Assembly: GCA_964647585.1 (NCBI GenBank) | Contig: CAZYGG010000001.1 | Coordinates: 1-64,000, forward strand | Length of the DNA stretch: 64,000 bases | Origin: CAJINA01 sp964647585 | GTDB lineage: Bacteria > Desulfobacterota > Desulfobacteria > Desulfobacterales > CAJINA01 | Direction of reading: 5' to 3' | Shown: piece by piece, positions 54,760 to 63,619 of the stretch | Layout: every line of letters starts with the position of its first letter | Numbering within the stretch: position 1 is the first letter of the stretch | Notes under the pieces: generated by a model | Told to the model about the DNA's origin: nothing | Seen by the model: only the letters and a program-made list of their open reading frames with translations | Database searches by the model: none | Made by a program: the position numbers and the translations under genes

Positions 54760-56541
54760 ATGTTCAGCATCCGGAACGTAAATTTGGCCTTTGGCGACCC
54801 GCCCCTGTTGAAGGATGCAAACCTTCAGATATACACCGGCGACCGAATCTGTCTGGTAGGCCGCAACGGGTCCGGCAAATCCACCCTGCTCAAACTGCTG
54901 GCCGGTGAAATAGAACCCGACCGCGGATCAATTGAGGGCCATAAAACGGCAGTGGCGGCTTACCTGCCCCAGGAAGTCCCGCCCGGAGACAGTGAAACCG
55001 TCTTTGACATGATCGCCCAGGGCTCCGATGCCGGTGGCTGGGAACGCCAACACCAGGTGGAAAAGATTCTATCAACCCTGTTTTTAAACCCGCAGGATCG
55101 ATTCACCGACCTTTCGGCAGGTTTGAAACGCCGTGTACTCCTGGCCCGTGCCCTGGTTTGCACACCCGATATCCTGCTTCTGGATGAACCCACCAATCAC
55201 ATGGATATCCCTTCGATCCAGCTTATGGAAAAAATATTGTTGAAGTTTTCCGGCACCCTGGTGTTCGTTTCGCATGACCGGAGGTTTACACGTAAGATCG
55301 CCACCCGGATTGTCGCGCTTGACCGGGGTGAACTGAGGGACTGGGCCTGTGGTTATGGTGAGTATTTACGGCGCCGGGAAGCGCTGTTCAATGAGGAGAC
55401 GGACCGACGGCACAAGTTTGACCGGAAGCTTGCAAAAGAGGAAGCCTGGATCCGACAGGGGCTCAAGGCCCGACGCACCCGCAATGAAGGCCGGGTACGG
55501 GCTCTGGAAAAACTCAGGAAACTGCGGGCGTCCCGCCGGGAAAGGATCGGGAAGGTCAATTTCCGTGTTCAGGATGCCGGTTTGTCCGGTAAAATCGTCT
55601 TTAAAGTAAGAAATGCAGGCCACCAGTACGACGGGCAGTGGTATATCCGTGATTTTTCTACGACGATCCTGCGCGGGGACAAAGTCGGTATCCTGGGACC
55701 CAACGGCTGCGGTAAAACAACCCTGCTGGGGATAATCCTCGGCACCGTCGGTCCTGATGAGGGCTTAGTCAGGGTGGGAACAAAGGTTGAATGCGCCTAT
55801 TTCGATCAACTCCGGGAGCAGCTTGATCCCGAGAAGACCGTCCAGGAGAATATCGGCGACGGCAACGAAATCCTTATGGTAAACGGCCGACAGCGGCATG
55901 TGATCGGCTATCTCAAGGACTTTCTTTTCAGCCCGGAAAGATCCCGGAGCCCGGTGCGCACACTGTCGGGGGGTGAATTGAACCGCCTGCTGCTGGCCAG
56001 GCTCTTCACCCGCCCCGCGAATGTTCTGGTTCTGGATGAACCCACCAATGACCTTGATGCGGAAACCCTGGAACTGCTTGAACAGAAATTAATCGAATAT
56101 CCCGGTACGCTTTTGCTGGTTTCCCACGATCGCGATTTCCTGAACAATGTCGTGACCAGCACCCTGGTGTTTGAAGGCGACGGCCGGATCGGTGAATACG
56201 CCGGCGGTTACGACGACTGGTGCATGCAGAGACCGGACCCGCCCGAGGCCGATCGGCCTCTGGCACGGGTCAAAAAAAGGTCCCAAAAGCCCGGCAGCGG
56301 AAAGAAAACAAAGAAACTGGGGTTCAACGAACAGCGGGACCTGGATTCTCTGCCGGCCACAATTGAAACCCTGGAAAAAAAGCAGCGCGCGCTGTATGCT
56401 GACATGTCAGCTCCGGAATTTTACACCCGGGACGGGGCTGCCATTTCCCGGGCAAAAAAACAGCTGGAAAAGCTTGAAACCCAAATTACCCAGGCTTACC
56501 AGAGATGGGAAGCGCTGCAGTCCCGGGCCGATGCCACATGA
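54760..56541 (+). CDS. uup: ABC-F family ATPase (Uup-like)
   Basis: A 593-residue protein with two ATPase domains and no membrane part, typical for ribosome-acting ABC-F proteins. Walker A motifs are GRNGSGKST (34-42) and GPNGCGKTT (about 315); the signatures are LSAGLKRRVLLARAL and LSGGELNRLLLARL; both Walker B motifs are LDEPTN. The linker has the charged arm RQGLKARRTRNEGRVRAL, and the C-terminus is a coiled coil (about 530-590) as in Uup. It overlaps the methyltransferase gene by ATGA, suggesting a joint ribosome-related task. Confidence 0.95.
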   Translation: MFSIRNVNLAFGDPPLLKDANLQIYTGDRICLVGRNGSGKSTLLKLLAGEIEPDRGSIEGHKTAVAAYLPQEVPPGDSETVFDMIAQGSDAGGWERQHQVEKILSTLFLNPQDRFTDLSAGLKRRVLLARALVCTPDILLLDEPTNHMDIPSIQLMEKILLKFSGTLVFVSHDRRFTRKIATRIVALDRGELRDWACGYGEYLRRREALFNEETDRRHKFDRKLAKEEAWIRQGLKARRTRNEGRVRALEKLRKLRASRRERIGKVNFRVQDAGLSGKIVFKVRNAGHQYDGQWYIRDFSTTILRGDKVGILGPNGCGKTTLLGIILGTVGPDEGLVRVGTKVECAYFDQLREQLDPEKTVQENIGDGNEILMVNGRQRHVIGYLKDFLFSPERSRSPVRTLSGGELNRLLLARLFTRPANVLVLDEPTNDLDAETLELLEQKLIEYPGTLLLVSHDRDFLNNVVTSTLVFEGDGRIGEYAGGYDDWCMQRPDPPEADRPLARVKKRSQKPGSGKKTKKLGFNEQRDLDSLPATIETLEKKQRALYADMSAPEFYTRDGAAISRAKKQLEKLETQITQAYQRWEALQSRADAT

Positions 56542-57683
56542 CCTATATTTACCAGGAAAAGAACCGGTTTTTTGCCCAGACCGCCCCCGGTCTCGAAGAG
56601 GCTGCCGCGGAAGAATTGGCCGCCCTGGAAGCCACCCATGTCGAAGCGCAGTTCATGGGCGTTGCCTTTAATGCGGATAAAGCGACCCTGTACCGGGCCA
56701 ACTATGAGAGCCGGCTGGTCAGCCGGATTCTCGCACCACTGATAGATTTCCCTTACCAGACGGAAAACGACCTTTATCATCAGGCCCTGACCCTGAAATG
56801 GACCGATTTCCTGAAACCGCATCAAACTTTCGCGGTGTATGCCACCCGGTCAAAAAACAGCCAGAGCAGGCACACCGGTTACGGGGCGCTTAAGATCAAG
56901 GACGCAGTGGCTGATTTCTTTCTGCGAAAATTCAAGCGCCGGCCAAATGTGGATAAGCGCACACCGGATGTCTGGATCAATGTTCATCTTGACCGGCTAA
57001 GGGCCACAATCAGTATCGATACCTCCGGCGGTTCCCTGCACAAACGGGGATACCGCCAAAAATCGGTTGAAGCCCCCATGCAGGAAACCGTAGCCGCCGC
57101 CATTTTGCATTTTAGTCAGTGGGACGGTTCCCGGCCGATTTACGATCCCATGTGCGGTTCCGGGACCCTCCTGACGGAAGCCCTGATGATAAATTCAAGG
57201 ATTCCATCAGGTTTTCTCAGGAAAAAATTTGGATTTGAACATCTGCCCGATTTCGATCGACCCGTATGGCAACGTCTGAAAACAACGTGCGATCGGCAGA
57301 TCCAGCCGCTGCCCGTTGGTCTTATCAACGGCAGCGACCGGTCGGATACGGCCATTGCGGCCACCCGGACCAACAGCCGGATGCTGCCTTTCGGCAATCG
57401 TATTACGCTGGAAAGAAAATTGTTCCAGAAAATCAGGGGCCTGCCAGGTAACCTGATTGTCTGCAACCCGCCTTACGGGATACGACTTGAAAATAGAGCA
57501 GACGCGGCCAGGCTGTATGGTGAATTCGGTGATTTCCTGAAACAGAGATGTCGGGGGGCCACGGCCTATGTATATTTCGGCGAGCACCACATGGTAAAAC
57601 ACCTCGGCCTTAAACCCGCATGGAAAAAACCAATTAAAAACGGAGGCCTTGACGGGAGGCTGGTTCGGTATGATGTTTATTGA
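56538..57683 (+). CDS. THUMP-domain rRNA/tRNA guanine-N2 methyltransferase (RlmL N-half/Trm14-like)
   Basis: A 381-residue methyltransferase from the ATG at 56538. Residues 5-155 hold a ferredoxin-like plus THUMP RNA-binding part (FFAQTAPGLEEAAAEELAAL ... VWINVHLDRLRATISIDTSG, split here). The catalytic domain has LHKRGYR, PMCGSGTLLTEAL as the SAM loop, and NPPYGIR as the base-flipping motif. It corresponds to the first half of E. coli RlmL, which makes m2G2445 in 23S rRNA. A hairpin terminator follows directly. Confidence 0.94.
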   Translation: MTYIYQEKNRFFAQTAPGLEEAAAEELAALEATHVEAQFMGVAFNADKATLYRANYESRLVSRILAPLIDFPYQTENDLYHQALTLKWTDFLKPHQTFAVYATRSKNSQSRHTGYGALKIKDAVADFFLRKFKRRPNVDKRTPDVWINVHLDRLRATISIDTSGGSLHKRGYRQKSVEAPMQETVAAAILHFSQWDGSRPIYDPMCGSGTLLTEALMINSRIPSGFLRKKFGFEHLPDFDRPVWQRLKTTCDRQIQPLPVGLINGSDRSDTAIAATRTNSRMLPFGNRITLERKLFQKIRGLPGNLIVCNPPYGIRLENRADAARLYGEFGDFLKQRCRGATAYVYFGEHHMVKHLGLKPAWKKPIKNGGLDGRLVRYDVY

Positions 57684-57685
57684 AA

Positions 57686-57717
57686 TGAATTCGTGAAGAA
57701 CCGAATTCATCTGTTTT
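57686..57717 (+). terminator. Rho-independent terminator after the methyltransferase gene
   Basis: TGAATTCG (57686-57693) pairs perfectly with CGAATTCA (57702-57709), followed by TCTGTTTT. A partial copy (CGAATTCATCTGTTT) occurs after the UPF0210 gene near 44930. Confidence 0.78.
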
Positions 57718-57795
57718 AGGTTTTATGTGTTAAGTGTTATGACAAAGCAAAATCTTAAAACATAGCTTTCGGACTGCATGTGAAATTCGCTGAAT

Positions 57796-58281
57796 ATGAA
57801 TCCTGACCTGAAAACCCTTGAAAAGATCGACATCGGTGTTATTTCCGATACCCATGGCAGTTTGAGCGCCAAAGCCCTGTCTGCCCTGAGCCGTGCGGAT
57901 GTAATCGTGCATGCCGGGGATTTTGACACGCCGGAAGTTCTGTCTGCGCTTGAAAAACTGTGTCCGGTTATCGCTGTCCGCGGCAACATGGACTATGGCA
58001 ACTGGACCGTGAATCTGCCGGCGGCCGACATGGTGGAACTGGGCGGGATCTATCTATACATCCTGCACAACTTGAACGCCCTGGACCTCGACCCGCACAC
58101 GGCCGACGTGAAGGTTGTCATCAGCGGGCATACCCATCAGGCCGCGGCCGTACGATCCAATGGGGTTCTCTTTCTGAATCCGGGCAGCCCCACGTCTCCC
58201 CGGTATGGAACCGATGCTTCCGTGGCCATGCTGCAAGTGGATCAGGGCCGGGTTCGATATCGCTTTATTGAGGTTGAGTAG
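57796..58281 (+). CDS. YfcE/MJ0936-type metallophosphoesterase
   Basis: A 161-residue phosphodiesterase with the four metal-binding blocks: ISDTHG, HAGDFD, VRGNMDYG and GHTHQA. The usual HG of block four (LxHG) reads LHNLN. Close relatives hydrolyse model phosphodiesters and the biological substrate is unknown. It lies 6 bp before the transglutaminase gene and may be the first gene of that operon. Confidence 0.94.
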   Translation: MNPDLKTLEKIDIGVISDTHGSLSAKALSALSRADVIVHAGDFDTPEVLSALEKLCPVIAVRGNMDYGNWTVNLPAADMVELGGIYLYILHNLNALDLDPHTADVKVVISGHTHQAAAVRSNGVLFLNPGSPTSPRYGTDASVAMLQVDQGRVRYRFIEVE

Positions 58282-58287
58282 TCCATC

Positions 58288-59736
58288 ATGGCCCGTTCTG
58301 ACGGAAAAATAAACCTGATAATTGTAGCCGGCATCTGCTGCAGCATTCTCTTTTTCGGGCTGCTCGCGACCCGGCTCGGCCTGTTTCAGGAAAACAGGCC
58401 ACGGCCGCTGCCCATTACCAAAAAAACCGCGGCTTCGCATACCTGGCATGAGATCTACCAGGAAAAGGACAAGATCGGGTATTCCCACCGGCGGGTTACA
58501 CCGCGCAACGACGGCTACCGGCTTTCGGAAACAACCTTCATGCGCATCAACACCATGGGCCTGGTTCAGGACATCAACCTGATGACCACCGGCATCATGG
58601 CCCAAGATATGAGCCTGTCTGAATTCACGTTCGAATTGAAATCAAGCCGGTTCAACTTCAAAGCCAGCGGAAAGGTGGCCCAAAACGAAATTCATCTGGT
58701 TATCAACGGTGAGCCGTCCGCACTGCCGGTAAAAACACCGCTCTACCTGACAGCCGGTATTTTTGATGCGGTTTCCGCAGTTGATATCAAGATCGGTGAG
58801 ACCCGCACATTTAATATTTTTGATCCTGCATCCATGAGCCAGCGCCCGATCCGGGTCACTTTTACCGGTATGGATACATTGAAAATCATGGACCAGGAGA
58901 TAAACGCCCGTAGGCTGGAAACCGATTTCATGGGAGCCAAACACACCGCCTGGGTCACCCTCACCGGCGAAATCGTACAGGAAACCGGGCCGCTGGGTAT
59001 TACGTTGAGAAAATCAGATGCCGCCAACGCTCTGGCTAATATTTCCGGTCATACCCGTGATCTCACCCGCCTGGTTGCGGTAGATCCCGGGGTTTCTCTG
59101 GAAGATACTAAAAACATTATCAAAATAGTTTATAAAATTGAAGGCATACCAGTGATGCCGGGCCTGGATGGGGACCGCCAGTCCCTAACAGGCAACACCT
59201 TGACGGTTGCACTGGAAGGGCCCCCGTCCCCGAATCTCTCACCGGATTCGGAAACGGCCCCTTATCTCAAACCCTCGCTTTTTGTGCAATCAGATCATCC
59301 TGACATCCTGGATCTGGCCGGTACCCTGGTATCAAAGACCATGGCCAGCCGGGATAAAGTGGTCCGCATAAAGGACTGGTTATTCGCCGAAATAGAAAAA
59401 CGTCCGGTTTTATCGGTCCCCAATGCCCTTGAAACCCTGAAAAACAAGATGGGAGACTGCAATGAGCACGCGGTTCTCTTTGCTGCTCTGGCCCGGGCGG
59501 CCGGCGTGCCTGCCCGGATTGAAGCCGGACTGGTTTACCTGAACGGCCGCTTCTATTACCATGCCTGGAATTCCGTTTTTCTGGATCGGTGGGTTACCGT
59601 GGATGCCCTCATGAACCAGTTCCCGACAGATGTCACCCATATACGCTTTACCCGGGGAGGGCCTGAAAACCAATTGGACCTGATGGGGGTCATCGGAAAT
59701 ATCAAATTGGAGATTTTAGAAATTAATTATGATTGA
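58288..59736 (+). CDS. Membrane-anchored transglutaminase-like protein
   Basis: A 482-residue protein. Residues 11-30 form an N-terminal membrane helix; the rest should be periplasmic. A beta-rich region (50-250) precedes a transglutaminase core with the catalytic triad Cys391 (GDCNEH), His425 (YYHAWN) and Asp439 (TVDAL). The domain can act as protease, amidase or crosslinker. The last 8 bp overlap the ABC ATPase gene; the order transglutaminase-ATPase-permease is a recurrent operon in deltaproteobacteria, with unknown purpose. Confidence 0.93.
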   Translation: MARSDGKINLIIVAGICCSILFFGLLATRLGLFQENRPRPLPITKKTAASHTWHEIYQEKDKIGYSHRRVTPRNDGYRLSETTFMRINTMGLVQDINLMTTGIMAQDMSLSEFTFELKSSRFNFKASGKVAQNEIHLVINGEPSALPVKTPLYLTAGIFDAVSAVDIKIGETRTFNIFDPASMSQRPIRVTFTGMDTLKIMDQEINARRLETDFMGAKHTAWVTLTGEIVQETGPLGITLRKSDAANALANISGHTRDLTRLVAVDPGVSLEDTKNIIKIVYKIEGIPVMPGLDGDRQSLTGNTLTVALEGPPSPNLSPDSETAPYLKPSLFVQSDHPDILDLAGTLVSKTMASRDKVVRIKDWLFAEIEKRPVLSVPNALETLKNKMGDCNEHAVLFAALARAAGVPARIEAGLVYLNGRFYYHAWNSVFLDRWVTVDALMNQFPTDVTHIRFTRGGPENQLDLMGVIGNIKLEILEINYD

Positions 59737-60463
59737 ACTTGTAAATTTAACCAAGCGCTATGGCAAGAATAACGCCGTTGAGAAACTCAACCTGGCCGTT
59801 CCGGACGGAGAACTGTTCGGGTTCATCGGCCCCAACGGCGCCGGCAAAACCACGACCATCCGCATGATCGGCGGCCTGCTCTCCCCCACCGCAGGTCAGG
59901 TCATTATTGATGGGGTCGACATTGCCACCGACCCGGTGGGGGTGAAACGCAAAATCGGACTGATTCCCGATCGGCCTTTTCTATATGAAAAACTGACCGG
60001 TATCGAGTTCTTACAGTTTACCGCCGATATTTTTGAGCTTAATCAGCCTGATTTTGAAAGCAAATCCAGGGAATGGTTAAATCTGTTCGGCCTCTGGGAC
60101 CGCGCCAACGAACTCATCGAAGCCTATTCCCATGGCATGAAGCAGCGGCTCATCATGTCCGCCGCCTTGCTGCATGACCCCCGACTGCTGATTGTCGATG
60201 AACCCATGGTGGGCCTTGACCCACGGGGTATCAAGATGGTCAGAGGCCTTTTTCGCCGTCTGGCCGAAACCGGTGTTACGGTGTTTATGTCCACCCACAC
60301 CCTGTCACTTGCCGAAGAAATCTGCGACCGGATCGGCATTATCAACAACGGCAGGCTGATTGCCACCGGAACCATTGCGGAATTGCAGAATGCCGCCCAA
60401 TTGGGACAGGCCAACCTGGAACAGGCGTTTCTCGAACTGACCCAGGAACAGGCAATGGAATGA
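59729..60463 (+). CDS. ABC transporter ATP-binding protein
   Basis: A 244-residue ATPase. Walker A is GPNGAGKTT (33-41), the signature is YSHGMKQRL, Walker B is LLIVDEPMVGLD and the H-loop STHTLS. The signature with SHG in place of SGG is common in the ABC-2 export group. Its ATG lies inside the end of the transglutaminase gene and its stop overlaps the permease ATG (ATGA). Confidence 0.96.
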   Translation: MIELVNLTKRYGKNNAVEKLNLAVPDGELFGFIGPNGAGKTTTIRMIGGLLSPTAGQVIIDGVDIATDPVGVKRKIGLIPDRPFLYEKLTGIEFLQFTADIFELNQPDFESKSREWLNLFGLWDRANELIEAYSHGMKQRLIMSAALLHDPRLLIVDEPMVGLDPRGIKMVRGLFRRLAETGVTVFMSTHTLSLAEEICDRIGIINNGRLIATGTIAELQNAAQLGQANLEQAFLELTQEQAME

Positions 60464-62151
60464 AAAAACTATTTGCATTGATAAAACCGAGGCTGCTCTC
60501 TTTCAGAAATGGCGGCGACCCAAACGGCAAACGGGGCCGGCTCGTCCTGTTCGGAGCCATCGGTTCGGTTTTCTGGATAGGCATCTTTGCCCTCACCTAC
60601 CGTGTGCTGAGCTACTTTCAAGGCGTCCAGGGTTTCGGTGATATTCTGGCCTACAAGCTTTTGTCCATGGTCATTCTGACCTTCTTTTCCCTCCTGGTAT
60701 TCAGTGCCATTTTGACCGTTCTTTCCAAGCTTTACCTCAGCAAGGACCTCATGCTGGTCCACAGCCTGCCGGTTTCAGCAGAGATCATTTTTATGGCCCG
60801 GTGGATTGAAAGTACCGCCGACAGCGCCTGGATGGTCATTATTTATACCATTCCGGTCTTTCTAAGTTATGGCATCGTGTACGAGGCCGGTTTTCTTTTT
60901 TATGGCAATATCATCCTGACCCTGATCCCGCTATGCATCAGTGCCGCATCGATCAGCGCCCTGCTGGTCATGCTGGCCGTGATGATATTACCGGCCAGCC
61001 GCGTGCGCAGTATTTTTGTTTTCCTGGGTATCGTCGTACTGATCGTGCTTTACATCACTTTCAGGATGCTCAGACCCGAAAGGCTGGTCGATCCGGATGC
61101 GTTCACCTCCGTCATGACCTATCTGCAGTCTCTCAGTACCCCGGCATCCCCCCTGCTCCCAACCACCTGGGCGTTTGACAGCTTAAAAGCTTCCCTGGCC
61201 GGTCAGACAGGCACCGTTTTTTTTCACAATTCACTGGCCTGGAGTTTTGCCGGTTTTATTCTCTTTGTGCAACTGATGTTGGCCCGGGTTGTTTATTACA
61301 ATGGCTTTTCAAAAACACAGGCGGCCCTGATCCGGCTGTATGAAACCCAGGGGCAGCTTATTTATCGGGTTTTTTCATTCCTGAAGGGCCCCTCCCGGGC
61401 ATTTGTCATCAAGGAACTCAAGACCTTCTGGCGCGACCAAACTCAGTGGTCGCAGCTTTTTCTCATAGCCGCACTGATCATCATCTACGTTTATAATTTT
61501 TCCGCCTTGCCGCTTGATAAATCGCCGGTCAAAACCGTCTATCTCCAGAACATCTTCTCTTTTCTCAATATGGCCCTGGCTGCCTTTGTACTCACAGCCA
61601 TCACCGCCCGGTTCGCCTTTCCATCAGTGAGTATTGAAGGCAGCTCTTTCTGGATTGTCCGGTCCAGCCCCATCAAAATCAGGACCCTGCTCTGGATCAA
61701 GTTTTTTATCTACCTGGCACCGCTGATCTTGCTGTCAGAAATTTTGATTGTCGCCACCAACATCCTGCTGAACGTAACGCCGTTTATGATGGTGCTGTCA
61801 GTAATAACCCTGTTTTGCATGACTCCCGGCATCATTTCGCTGGGGATCGGGCTCGGCGCCGCATACCCCAACTTTACGTCCGAGAATCCCGCCCAGACCG
61901 TCACCGGTTTTGGGGGCCTGATGTTCATGATCTATTCCGCCGGTTTCATCGGCCTGGTCACTATTCTGCAAGCCGGCCCGGTCTATTCGATTTTTATGGC
62001 CGGCATCCGCAACCATCCGATTTCATCGCTCCAGTGGTTATGGATCACGGGCTCCTTTACGCTCGTGGCCCTGGTCTGCTGGCTGGCCCTGATACTCCCC
62101 ATGCGATTCGGCACTTCGCGTTTGACAGCCCTGGCAGCGGGAAAAATGTAG
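60460..62151 (+). CDS. ABC-2-type transporter permease
   Basis: A 563-residue membrane protein with about twelve helices (for example 29-52, 68-95, 126-150, 158-190, 192-207, and a second set from 330 to the end). The large size suggests that one chain supplies both membrane halves, or works as a dimer with an unusual fold. No substrate is indicated. It is coupled to the ATPase gene and ends the operon that begins with the phosphodiesterase. Confidence 0.92.
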   Translation: MKKLFALIKPRLLSFRNGGDPNGKRGRLVLFGAIGSVFWIGIFALTYRVLSYFQGVQGFGDILAYKLLSMVILTFFSLLVFSAILTVLSKLYLSKDLMLVHSLPVSAEIIFMARWIESTADSAWMVIIYTIPVFLSYGIVYEAGFLFYGNIILTLIPLCISAASISALLVMLAVMILPASRVRSIFVFLGIVVLIVLYITFRMLRPERLVDPDAFTSVMTYLQSLSTPASPLLPTTWAFDSLKASLAGQTGTVFFHNSLAWSFAGFILFVQLMLARVVYYNGFSKTQAALIRLYETQGQLIYRVFSFLKGPSRAFVIKELKTFWRDQTQWSQLFLIAALIIIYVYNFSALPLDKSPVKTVYLQNIFSFLNMALAAFVLTAITARFAFPSVSIEGSSFWIVRSSPIKIRTLLWIKFFIYLAPLILLSEILIVATNILLNVTPFMMVLSVITLFCMTPGIISLGIGLGAAYPNFTSENPAQTVTGFGGLMFMIYSAGFIGLVTILQAGPVYSIFMAGIRNHPISSLQWLWITGSFTLVALVCWLALILPMRFGTSRLTALAAGKM

Positions 62152-62259
62152 CCCGGATTGTTTTGTTGACGAGAGCCACCCAAATGTGCTTTGGTGTCAC
62201 GGCATGACAGATTGTGGCACATAGATTATCTATTAATATTTAATAACAGGATGTTATAG

Positions 62260-62751
62260 ATGACACCCCAAGATTCTCAAGCGTACGGCTGGAGCAGCGA
62301 CAATGCCCTGTCACTGCATGACAAAGTCAGGGCCGACCTCAAAACGGCGATGTTCGGCAAAGATGACTCCGCCCGGGATACCCTCAGGCAGATACTTTCG
62401 GAATTTCCCAACCTCACTGTTCCGATTGTACTGGAAAGCGGCAAAAAAACGACCCGGGTGAAAAAACCGGATGAAATAAACGATGAGGATATCCTGGATA
62501 TCATCCGCAAACTGGTAAAATCTGAAAAAACCGTTCTGGAGTTCAAAAACGAGGTGAGTTCGCCCTATCTCACTTTGCTGGAAAAGTACCTGCCCCGCAT
62601 GGCCTCGGAAGATGAAATCAAGGAGTGGATGGCTGCCAACCTGGATTTTGCGACGTTTAAAAACTCAATGCAGGCCATGGGCCCCATAATGAAACATTTT
62701 GGCAAACTGGCGGACGGCAATCTTGTCAAAAAAATACTCCAGTCGCATTAG
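62260..62751 (+). CDS. yqeY: GatB/YqeY-domain protein
   Basis: A 163-residue helical protein of the YqeY family. After a non-conserved start (about 1-18) come SLHDKVRADLKTAMFGKDD and RDTLRQILSEF, and then ILDIIRKLVKSEK and LEKYLPRMASEDEIKEWM. Residues 45-65 form an insertion relative to E. coli-like members. The fold matches the tail of GatB, which binds tRNA, but YqeY proteins have no proven role. A weak AGGATG precedes the ATG. Confidence 0.93.
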   Translation: MTPQDSQAYGWSSDNALSLHDKVRADLKTAMFGKDDSARDTLRQILSEFPNLTVPIVLESGKKTTRVKKPDEINDEDILDIIRKLVKSEKTVLEFKNEVSSPYLTLLEKYLPRMASEDEIKEWMAANLDFATFKNSMQAMGPIMKHFGKLADGNLVKKILQSH

Positions 62752-62847
62752 AATATTTTAAGATATCGGTTGTCAGATGATACAAAATTCTTATATAATG
62801 CAAAATACACTTTGCTGCTCGCTTCCCGGATTGAACAGGGCATCTAG

Positions 62848-63567
62848 TTGAGAACCGCTACCAATGGAACCAATGTGGAAACCGTTGACATAGAATACAA
62901 GTTTAGGCTCGATGGTATCCCATTAGAATCTTTCGAAGTTCAACTGGATACCCAGACGGGTAAAATTGTCATCCCCTTGTCTAACAACCTGCCGGGATGG
63001 ACCCTGCTCGAGTTTGAAAAATGCCCGAACTGCCCCCTTGACCCTGAAGATACGGAGCGTTGTCCGGCGGCAGTCAGCATCGTAGACCTGGTACGCTGCT
63101 TCGACGGGCTCTCTTCATTCGATCAGATCGAAGTGGAAGTCAACACCAGTGAACGGCGGTTGATCCAACAAACCGCGGTCCAAAGTGGCATCAGTTCCCT
63201 GATGGGGTTGCTGATAGCCGCCAGCGGGTGCCCGCGCAGCGCCTTTTTCAGACCCATGGCCCGTTTCCACCTGCCCCTTTCCGAACCGATAGAAACCATA
63301 TACCGGGTGACCACCATGTACCTGCTGGCCCAATATTTTCGCGAAAAAGAAAAAATGAGCCGTGACCAGGCGCTGGAGGGACTTAGCGAGATCTACCGGA
63401 ATATGCAGATCATGAACAATGCCCTGGCCGAGCGGATACGGATGGCCAGCGAGACCGATTCCTCTGTAAACGCCCTGGTTATGCTGGACATGCACGCAAA
63501 ATCAGCATATTACGTTATAGACGACTTCCTGGATGAACTCAGGCCCATGTTTTCAGCCTATTTTTAA
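62848..63567 (+). CDS. Conserved hypothetical protein with Cys motifs (DUF6901-like)
   Basis: A 239-residue soluble protein. The start is a TTG at 62848 with AGGG eight bases upstream; GTG at 62875 is an alternative. Residues 45-75 contain LPGWTLLEFEKCPNCPLDPE and CPAAV, with three or four cysteines that could bind a metal. The C-terminal half is helical and carries LLIAASGCPRSAFFRPMARFH and YLLAQYFREKEK. I associate the pattern with DUF6901, a family of unknown function, from memory. It may be co-transcribed with the radical SAM gene 53 bp downstream. Confidence 0.82.
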   Translation: MRTATNGTNVETVDIEYKFRLDGIPLESFEVQLDTQTGKIVIPLSNNLPGWTLLEFEKCPNCPLDPEDTERCPAAVSIVDLVRCFDGLSSFDQIEVEVNTSERRLIQQTAVQSGISSLMGLLIAASGCPRSAFFRPMARFHLPLSEPIETIYRVTTMYLLAQYFREKEKMSRDQALEGLSEIYRNMQIMNNALAERIRMASETDSSVNALVMLDMHAKSAYYVIDDFLDELRPMFSAYF

Positions 63568-63619
63568 TTGGCTGCTGTGGAAGGGTCGTATAGCCTGAAA
63601 TCTGCATGAAACCGGTGCA

